Shown one piece after another: positions 23,935 to 29,691 of a stretch of DNA of 29,691 bases; position 1 is the first letter of the stretch, and every line of letters begins with the position of its first letter. Both the position numbers and the translations under genes were made by a program. The notes below the pieces were generated by a model that saw only the letters and a list, made by a program, of their open reading frames with translations, did not search any database and was not told where the DNA came from. The DNA comes from Eggerthellaceae bacterium UBA5808. Its GTDB lineage: Bacteria; Actinomycetota; Coriobacteriia; Coriobacteriales; Eggerthellaceae. The DNA lies in the NCBI GenBank assembly GCA_002417975.1, contig DIDE01000048.1, positions 1-29,691 on the forward strand, given 5' to 3'.

Positions 23935-24369
23935 GTGAAGACGTATTACGCAAAGCCCAACGAAGTTGAGCGCGAATGGGTCTTGATTGATGCGAAGGAC
24001 CAGGTTTTGGGTCGTGTCGCCACCAAGGCAGCGCATATTCTACGTGGCAAGCATAAGCCGCAGTACACTCCGCACGTTGATACCGGAGACTATGTCGTCA
24101 TTATTAATGCTGACAAAATTCGTCTTACCGGCACCAAGGCAGCGAAGAAAGAGTACTACCATCACACCGGTTTCCCCGGCGGTTTGAAATGCGAGACGTT
24201 CGAAGAGGGAATGGCAAAACACCCTGAGCGCGTCGTTGAACGTGCTATCAAGGGCATGCTCCCTAAGACGTCGCTTGGTCGTCAGATGGCCACTAAGCTC
24301 AAGGTCTATGCAGGCCCTGAACATCCGCATGAGGCTCAGAAGCCCCGAGAAATCAAGATGGAGGATTAA
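23935..24369 (+). CDS. rplM: 50S ribosomal protein L13
   Basis: Early-assembly large-subunit protein binding 23S rRNA. KTYYAKPNEVEREWVLIDA, VLGRVATKAAHILRGK, YTPHVDTGDYVVIINA and YHHTGFPGGLK are standard L13 sequence, as is MLPKTSLGRQ. Length is 144 aa. GTG 23935 has GGAGGA five bases upstream. It is followed after 3 bp by rpsI, the universal pairing. Confidence 0.99.
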   Translation: MKTYYAKPNEVEREWVLIDAKDQVLGRVATKAAHILRGKHKPQYTPHVDTGDYVVIINADKIRLTGTKAAKKEYYHHTGFPGGLKCETFEEGMAKHPERVVERAIKGMLPKTSLGRQMATKLKVYAGPEHPHEAQKPREIKMED

Positions 24370-24372
24370 CCT

Positions 24373-24765
24373 ATGGCAGGTGAAGCAATCTACTACGGCA
24401 CCGGCCGCAGGAAGAACGCCGTCGCTCGCGTTCGTATTATGCCCGGTACCGGCAAGGTAACGGTTAACGGGAAAGATGCCCTCGGCTTTTTCGGCCGTCA
24501 GGCTCTTGTCGATTATGCGACAACCCCATTTAAGGTTACCGATACAGCAGGACATTTCGATGTCATCGCTCTGTGCAACGGTGGTGGCGTTTCCGGTCAA
24601 GCCGGTGCGCTGCGTCACGGTATTGCACGTGCGTTGCTCGATGCAGGCGATTATCGCGCCGAGCTCAAAAAGGCTGGATATCTCACGCGTGACCCTCGTA
24701 TGGTTGAACGTAAGAAGTACGGTCTGAAAAAGGCTCGCAAGCGCCCACAGTTCAGCAAGCGCTAG
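24373..24765 (+). CDS. rpsI: 30S ribosomal protein S9
   Basis: Small-subunit protein whose basic tail reaches the P-site tRNA. The start YYGTGRRKNAVARVRIMPGTG, the middle GGGVSGQAGALRHGIARALL and the tail KKYGLKKARKRPQFSKR, ending in the invariant SKR, are all present. Length is 130 aa. ATG 24373 has GGAGG eight bases upstream, inside the end of rplM, so translation is probably coupled. A strong terminator follows. Confidence 0.99.
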   Translation: MAGEAIYYGTGRRKNAVARVRIMPGTGKVTVNGKDALGFFGRQALVDYATTPFKVTDTAGHFDVIALCNGGGVSGQAGALRHGIARALLDAGDYRAELKKAGYLTRDPRMVERKKYGLKKARKRPQFSKR

Positions 24766-24846
24766 GTCGATTCCGAATGTGTGCGATTATTATTGGTCGT
24801 GCACGACAGATTCGTCAGTACGTTGCTGCATACTAGTGTGCACAAT

Positions 24847-24880
24847 AAAAGGAGATCTGCTCAGTGCAGGTCTCCTTTTT
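24847..24880 (+). terminator. Rho-independent terminator of rplM-rpsI
   Basis: AAAAGGAGATCTGC pairs over 14 positions (one T-G) with 24866-24879 around a five-base loop. The stem's A-rich base gives a run of five T residues. It lies 80 bp after rpsI. Confidence 0.92.
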
Positions 24881-25092
24881 GCTGTATAAGGAGCAAATGA
24901 GCACTCGTGCCACTTGGGCAAAAGCAGGCAATTAACGTAGCGAATGATACTTCGCTACTAGCTGGTTCGTACTGTAGGGATCGACGTTATCCTAATCCCA
25001 ATGTGTACCTTTTTGCTGTCTGTATGATTGTTTAGTTCATCCATACCTGTTAGTTTCATAATACGAACTAGGTATATATGCCAATTTTGTTA

Positions 25093-25127
25093 TTCGAACC
25101 GATTTTGCTCTTCGAAAACAGTTCGAA
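25093..25127. promoter_or_regulatory. Three TTCGAA palindromes upstream of glnN
   Basis: TTCGAA occurs at 25093-25098, 25111-25116 and 25122-25127, each followed by AAC, CC or AAAC. A related ATACGAAC lies near 25063. Clustered half-sites of this kind 125-160 bp before a nitrogen-assimilation gene suggest regulator binding. The 486-bp gap between rpsI and glnN otherwise holds only the rpsI terminator. Confidence 0.45.
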
Positions 25128-25251
25128 ACAATAACGGGATACATTAGATTCATCGAAGTACATCAAATGGCGTATTAGTAGTGCATTGCGCGTGTTTGAT
25201 GAATACATATCTGTAAGCCCGAGCACCTGGGTGCGAGTGAGGAGAAAAACG

Positions 25252-27342
25252 ATGTCGAATCTGACGGAGATCTACGGATCGATGGTGTTTAATGACCATA
25301 CGATGCGAGAACGGCTCCCAACCGCCACGTACAAGAGCCTTTCGCGTACGATTAAGGATGGTAAGCCGCTCGATCTTGATGTAGCAAATGTCGTCGCTCA
25401 TGTAATGAAGGAATGGGCGATTGAGAAGGGTGCCACGCATTTCACTCATTGGTTCCAGCCTTTATCAGGTATTACGTCGGAAAAGCACGATAGCTTCTTG
25501 ACGCCAACGGGCGACGGGCGTGCCATTACGGCTTTTTCTGGCAAAGAACTGATTCAAGGCGAGCCAGATGCTTCAAGTTTCCCTTCAGGTGGCTTGCGTG
25601 CAACGTTCGAGGCCCGTGGCTATACGGCCTGGGATCCGACGAGCTATGCATTCATCAAAGACGAAGTGCTGTGTATCCCGACTGCATTCTGCAGTTATAC
25701 GGGCGAGGCTCTCGATAAGAAAACGCCGCTTCTTCGTTCGATGAGCGCAATTAACGAGCAGGCAAATCGTGTGCTCGCATTCTTTGGCGAAGACGGACAT
25801 CGTGTTATTACCACAGTCGGCAGCGAACAGGAATATTTCCTGATTAGCAAAAACGACTATAAACAGCGTCAGGATCTTGTGCTGACAGGTCGTACGCTCT
25901 TTGGCGCAGCTCCCTGCAAAGGCCAAGAACTCGAAGAGCATTATTTTGGTGCGATTCGTCCTACGGTCAGCGCTTTCATGAAAGAGCTCGATGACGAGCT
26001 GTGGAAGTTGGGTGTTGCTGCAAAAACGAAGCATAACGAGGTTGCTCCTGCTCAACACGAGTTGGCGCCAATCTTTACCAACACTAATCGTGCCATCGAC
26101 GAAAACCTTTTGACGATGGAAAAAATGAAGCTTCTTGCTTCGCATCATGGTCTGGTGTGCCTACAGCATGAGAAACCATTTGAAGGCATCAATGGTTCAG
26201 GCAAGCATAACAACTGGTCGTTGAGCACGGGAAAGACCAATCTGCTTGATCCAGGTGAAACGCCGATGCAGAACTTGCGTTTCCTTGTTTTCCTGACTTG
26301 CGTAATCGAATCAGTCGATGAATATCAGGAACTTCTGCGCATGACGGTTGCATCTGCTGGCAACGATCATCGTTTGGGCGCAAATGAAGCACCGCCAGCG
26401 ATCATCAGCATTTTCCTTGGTGACGAGCTTGGCGCTATCGTTGATGCATTGATCAACGGCACTGAATATAAGAGTGCAGAAAAAGTATCCATGGACCTTG
26501 GCGTCGACGTACTGCCGAACTTCCTTAAGGACAACACTGATCGTAACCGCACCAGTCCCTTTGCATTTACGGGTAACAAGTTTGAGTTCCGTATGCCGGG
26601 ATCCTCAGTTAACCTGAGCGATTGCAATACAGTTCTTAACACGGCAATGTCAAAGTCTCTTAAGGATTTTGCAGATGCAATGGACGATGCAAGCGATGGT
26701 GAATTTGAGGCTGCAGCGCTTAAGTATATTAAGAAGACGCTGACTGATCACCAACGTATTATCTTCAACGGTAATGGTTATAGTGATGAATGGCCTGTTG
26801 AAGCTGAAAAGCGCGGTCTTGCAAACCATCGCACCACGGCGGATGCGCTTCCATGCTTTGTCGATAAGAAGTCTATCGATTTGTTTGGCGAATTCGACGT
26901 TTTGAGTGAAGTTGAGGTTCGCAGCCGTTATGAGGTCAAGCTTGATAAATACAGCAAGCTGCTCAACATTGAAGTTAATGTTATGGAGCGTATGGTTCGT
27001 CGTCAATATCTGCCTGCGGTTAATGCGTATGCTTCCGATGTTGCAGATGGCATTTCAAAGATCAAGGCTGCATGCTGCAGCGCTGATCAGTCCGATCAAG
27101 AAGGTTTGCTCGCAGAGTTGATCAAAGGGCTACAGGCTGCTTCTCATGACCTCAAGAACCTTGATACGTTGCATGCTAAGGCTGAGGCGATTGAAGATAA
27201 TCAGAAACAGGCTGATTTCTACGCGAATGAGGTTGTTCCTGCCATGGAAGCACTCCGCTCATCGATCGATGCGCTTGAGTGCATAACCGAGCATTCGTAT
27301 TGGCCGGTACCAACGTATAACGACATGTTGTTCTACGTGTAG
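25252..27342 (+). CDS. glnN: Glutamine synthetase type III
   Basis: Makes glutamine from glutamate, ammonia and ATP. The length (696 aa), far above the 440-470 of types I and II, and the motifs mark the GlnN class. GSEQEYFLI and NEVAPAQHELAPIF carry metal and glutamate ligands, and GINGSGKHNNWSLSTG (about 311-326) binds nucleotide and ammonium. DHRLGANEAPPAIISIFLGDE and NRTSPFAFTGNKFEFRMPGS follow. The N-terminal SFPSGGLRATFEARGYTAWDP is also type-III-specific. ATG 25252 has GAGGAG seven bases upstream; GTG 25186 would add 22 unlike residues. It is monocistronic, with its own terminator. This is the only glutamine synthetase in view. Confidence 0.98.
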   Translation: MSNLTEIYGSMVFNDHTMRERLPTATYKSLSRTIKDGKPLDLDVANVVAHVMKEWAIEKGATHFTHWFQPLSGITSEKHDSFLTPTGDGRAITAFSGKELIQGEPDASSFPSGGLRATFEARGYTAWDPTSYAFIKDEVLCIPTAFCSYTGEALDKKTPLLRSMSAINEQANRVLAFFGEDGHRVITTVGSEQEYFLISKNDYKQRQDLVLTGRTLFGAAPCKGQELEEHYFGAIRPTVSAFMKELDDELWKLGVAAKTKHNEVAPAQHELAPIFTNTNRAIDENLLTMEKMKLLASHHGLVCLQHEKPFEGINGSGKHNNWSLSTGKTNLLDPGETPMQNLRFLVFLTCVIESVDEYQELLRMTVASAGNDHRLGANEAPPAIISIFLGDELGAIVDALINGTEYKSAEKVSMDLGVDVLPNFLKDNTDRNRTSPFAFTGNKFEFRMPGSSVNLSDCNTVLNTAMSKSLKDFADAMDDASDGEFEAAALKYIKKTLTDHQRIIFNGNGYSDEWPVEAEKRGLANHRTTADALPCFVDKKSIDLFGEFDVLSEVEVRSRYEVKLDKYSKLLNIEVNVMERMVRRQYLPAVNAYASDVADGISKIKAACCSADQSDQEGLLAELIKGLQAASHDLKNLDTLHAKAEAIEDNQKQADFYANEVVPAMEALRSSIDALECITEHSYWPVPTYNDMLFYV

Positions 27343-27370
27343 TTGTTATAGCGAAATAGCACGTGTCTGT

Positions 27371-27408
27371 AATGTGGCATCCGTGAAAGCGGGTGCCACA
27401 TTTGTTTG
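27371..27408 (+). terminator. Terminator of glnN
   Basis: AATGTGGCATCCG pairs over 13 positions (one T-G) with 27390-27402 around a six-base loop, followed by TGTTTG. It lies 28 bases after the glnN stop. Confidence 0.8.
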
Positions 27409-27521
27409 CCGTGCGTCAATCTTTTTTATGCACTATCTGCTGTGTACTGCCTGACATATATTGCGTAATGTGTGCAGATTTGTATACAACACACTGCCTG
27501 ACGCATGTTCCGTAGACTTTT

Positions 27522-27596
27522 GTTGCGTGTTGCGTGTTGCGTGTTGCGTGTTGCGTGTTGCGTGTTGCGTGTTGCGTGTTGCGTGTTGCGTGTTGC
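27522..27596. repeat. Heptanucleotide tandem repeat (GTTGCGT) x 10.7
   Basis: Ten perfect copies of GTTGCGT followed by a partial GTTGC, without a single mismatch. It lies in the 587-bp gap between glnN and the flavoprotein gene, about 330 bp before the latter's start. Open frames on both strands across it are artefacts of the repeat. Confidence 0.98.
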
Positions 27597-27740
27597 ATAC
27601 GAGATAATCGGCCGTGAATCTGTTGCCGTGACTGTGCGCTATTATGTGTCTTTCCGTGCAACATTTGCTCGCCATGTGTATATGCGGGTTACCCTGCTTA
27701 TTTGAACGTCATCTGATGCAATTTACTCATAAATCAACCT

Positions 27741-27756
27741 TTTTGGTCGACCAAAA
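27741..27756. promoter_or_regulatory. Perfect 16-bp palindrome, candidate operator
   Basis: TTTTGGTCGACCAAAA is a perfect palindrome 174 bp before the flavoprotein start codon. A homodimeric regulator is the likely binder; none is encoded nearby. Confidence 0.55.
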
Positions 27757-27929
27757 TAGAGCAGTTCCTCCCATTAAACCGATTCCAAAATTGTGACTTC
27801 ACGCAATACTGTATGCAGTTCAAAAAGCACACTGCACTATGTTGCACGGTGCTTGAAGAAATTAGTCGTTGGTTGTTTATATGCATGTCCTGGAGGGGCG
27901 GCATATATTCAAAGGAGAGGACGTTTGAC

Positions 27930-29691
27930 ATGGAAAATCAAAAACAAATGTTCAGCAGGCGCAATTTTCTTGCGGGTGCTGGAATAGCTGCAGCGAGTGC
28001 AGCGGCTATGGGTCTCACAGGATGTGCGCCTAAGTCGGCGAGCGAAAAGCAGGCATCGACTACTACGACGACGTCAGGCGAAGGAACGGTTGGATTTGAC
28101 GGATCAGATACTAAGCCATGGCTTGGCGATAAGCCACAGATTTCTGATTCTGATGTTGAAAGCACGCTTGAGGCTGATGTAATCGTATGTGGTTTGGGTG
28201 ACGCAGGTGTTCCTGCTGCTCGTGCAGCAGCCGAAGCGGGGGCAAGCCTTATCTGCTTTGAAAAATCTGCATCGATGAACAGCACCGGCAGTGACTTGGC
28301 TGTTATCGGTGGCGAGACCATGGCAAAGTGGGGTCGTGGTGATGGAACGTACGATAAGAGCATGATCGTTAACCGTCATATGTCAGAATGCTCATATCAC
28401 AACAAATTTAGCATTATCAATCGTTGGTACAAGGAAAGTGGATCAGCGCTCGATTGGTTTATTAAACCATCAAGCGATCTCTACATCGCACCTGAGAGCT
28501 ATGCGGCTATTCCAGAAGCGAATCAGGCAAATTACCTATTCCCATACTTTTACCCTATGTTGAGCACTTATGACTATAAGTCTGAGGATCTTCCGTGCTA
28601 TCCAACATCTGTTGGGTTCAGTAGCCTTAAAACGGTGATGGCAGCCAACCTTCAGATTGCTGTCGATAAGGGTGCTGACATTCATTACAATTGTCCTGTC
28701 GTTGAGCTCATTATGGAAGACGGGAAATGCGTTGGCGTCTACGCACAAGAAGCTGGATCTAAGAAATACATCAAAGCAACGGCTAAAAAGGGTGTTGTTT
28801 TAGCACAAGGCGATTATTCGTCTAACTCAGATATGATGAAGTATTATGCGCCGCAAACCGTAGCAAACGGTATTAAGACACTATCGCTTAATGTTGATGC
28901 AAATGGTGCATTCTGCAATACCGGAGACGGTATTAAAATGGGCGCATGGGCTAATGCAGCTATCGAAGAATGGCATGCCCCGATGATCCATCATATGGGT
29001 GGCGGCGCTGGAGCCGACGGTCGTGGCGTTATTGGTAACAACGGTTTCCTGTGGCTTGATATGAATGGCGACCGTTTTATGAACGAGGATCTTCCTGGTC
29101 AGCAATTGGAGAATCAGGTCGAGCTGCGCAAGGATCGTAAAGGTTATCAGTTCTTTGATAATGCTTGGCCGCAGGAGCTTCCGTATTTCCCTGCTGCACA
29201 CGGAATTGCATGCTATTACGGTGATACGGCGCTTCCTTCATATACTGCATCTGGCCTGTTGATCAATTATCGTTGTCCTGCCGATATCGACAAGGCAGTA
29301 TCTGAAGGCCGTTGTATCAAGGCTGACACGATCGATGGTCTGCTTTCTCAGATTTATGGCTCGGATTCACAGGCTATTAGCGAAGCAAAGAAATCAATCG
29401 AACATTACAACGATTTGTGCAAAGCGGGCGAGGACACCGACTTTGGCAAAAAGTCTACGCGTTTGTTTGCTTTGGAGAATCCTCCGTATTATGCCGCTGA
29501 ATGTGGCGAAGCGTTGCTACTTGTGTGCTTAGGTGGCTTGGAGTCCGATGAGAATTGCCATGTATACGATGCAAATCGTCAACAGATCCCTGGTCTGTAT
29601 GTAGCTGGTTGTATGCAAGGCGGACGTTTTAATGTTGAATATCCTATTTCGCTCAAAGGCTTGAGTATTTCTATGTGCATGATGTATGGCC
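27930..29691 (+). CDS. Tat-exported FAD-dependent fumarate-reductase-like flavoprotein (3' end missing)
   Basis: An exported flavin reductase of the fumarate/urocanate reductase superfamily, which Eggerthellaceae hold in many copies for respiration on organic acceptors. The Tat motif SRRNFL (R10, R11) precedes an Ala-rich helix and a lipobox LTGC (C32), so it is probably a membrane-anchored lipoprotein. The FAD loop is ADVIVCGLGDAGVPAARAA (about 82-100). GDRFMNEDLPGQ corresponds to the family GxRFxxE region. LYVAGCMQGGRFNVEYPISL is the C-terminal FAD-site segment, so only a few codons are missing. No heme-binding CxxCH or FMN-bind domain is seen in the visible 587 codons. The natural acceptor cannot be told. 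The ATG has AAAGGAGAGG nine bases upstream. Confidence 0.93.
   Translation, partial: MENQKQMFSRRNFLAGAGIAAASAAAMGLTGCAPKSASEKQASTTTTTSGEGTVGFDGSDTKPWLGDKPQISDSDVESTLEADVIVCGLGDAGVPAARAAAEAGASLICFEKSASMNSTGSDLAVIGGETMAKWGRGDGTYDKSMIVNRHMSECSYHNKFSIINRWYKESGSALDWFIKPSSDLYIAPESYAAIPEANQANYLFPYFYPMLSTYDYKSEDLPCYPTSVGFSSLKTVMAANLQIAVDKGADIHYNCPVVELIMEDGKCVGVYAQEAGSKKYIKATAKKGVVLAQGDYSSNSDMMKYYAPQTVANGIKTLSLNVDANGAFCNTGDGIKMGAWANAAIEEWHAPMIHHMGGGAGADGRGVIGNNGFLWLDMNGDRFMNEDLPGQQLENQVELRKDRKGYQFFDNAWPQELPYFPAAHGIACYYGDTALPSYTASGLLINYRCPADIDKAVSEGRCIKADTIDGLLSQIYGSDSQAISEAKKSIEHYNDLCKAGEDTDFGKKSTRLFALENPPYYAAECGEALLLVCLGGLESDENCHVYDANRQQIPGLYVAGCMQGGRFNVEYPISLKGLSISMCMMYG

Noticed and set aside
23578..24036. 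152-codon minus-strand frame
   Set aside because: It runs antisense into rplM and has no start signals or family features.
27416..27705. Overlapping open frames on both strands across the heptamer repeat (RNTQHAT- and RVACCVL-type peptides)
   Set aside because: The seven-base unit has no stop in any frame, so open frames are automatic. None has a ribosome binding site.

Overview
The window looks like a chromosomal stretch of a Coriobacteriia member (Actinomycetota), most likely of the Eggerthellaceae type. This is an inference from gene content: a Tat-exported, lipobox-carrying fumarate-reductase-like flavoprotein at the right end, a type III glutamine synthetase, a DUF4190-type membrane protein, and a nuclease-like hypothetical family that I remember as recurrent in these genomes. 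Base composition is moderate, lower than many relatives. No rRNA, tRNA, CRISPR array or insertion sequence was seen.

Layout. (1) 1-2570: an AbiE-type toxin-antitoxin pair with an 18-bp inverted-repeat operator, lying between an intact apbE (minus strand) and a scrambled apbE remnant; a 40-bp perfect direct repeat brackets it. (2) 2811-5470: lysA and hom, overlapping by 4 bp (aspartate-family amino acids). (3) 5789-6763: a DUF4190-like membrane protein ending at a strong terminator. (4) 6986-10139: a copper module: CsoR-type operator inside the promoter spacer, csoR, and copA with a C-terminal extra metal-binding domain that has its own ribosome binding site and start codon. (5) 10378-14990: a divergent catabolic cluster: PLP phospho-lyase/aminotransferase (minus), APH-fold small-molecule kinase (plus) and an ethanolamine-permease-like transporter (plus). 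(6) 15486-19500: HAD phosphatase, a secreted ComEC-like metallo-beta-lactamase lipoprotein, a nuclease-like hypothetical protein, and long intergenic stretches with degenerate repeats. (7) 19896-23529: LolD/MacB-like ATPase plus large FtsX-type permease. (8) 23935-24765: rplM-rpsI with a terminator. (9) 25252-27342: glnN. (10) 27930-end: Tat lipoprotein flavin reductase, cut by the window edge.

How the parts work together. The most interesting system is region 5. Permease, kinase and phospho-lyase read as a complete, B12-independent route that imports an amino alcohol (ethanolamine is the best guess), phosphorylates it and eliminates phosphate and ammonia to give an aldehyde. The copper module appears to encode exporter and chaperone in one gene. 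The AbiE toxin lacks a normal start codon: an ATA sits exactly where the ATG should be, behind a strong Shine-Dalgarno. The intergenic regions are rich in short tandem repeats (7, 15, 25 and 30 bp units) of very different ages.
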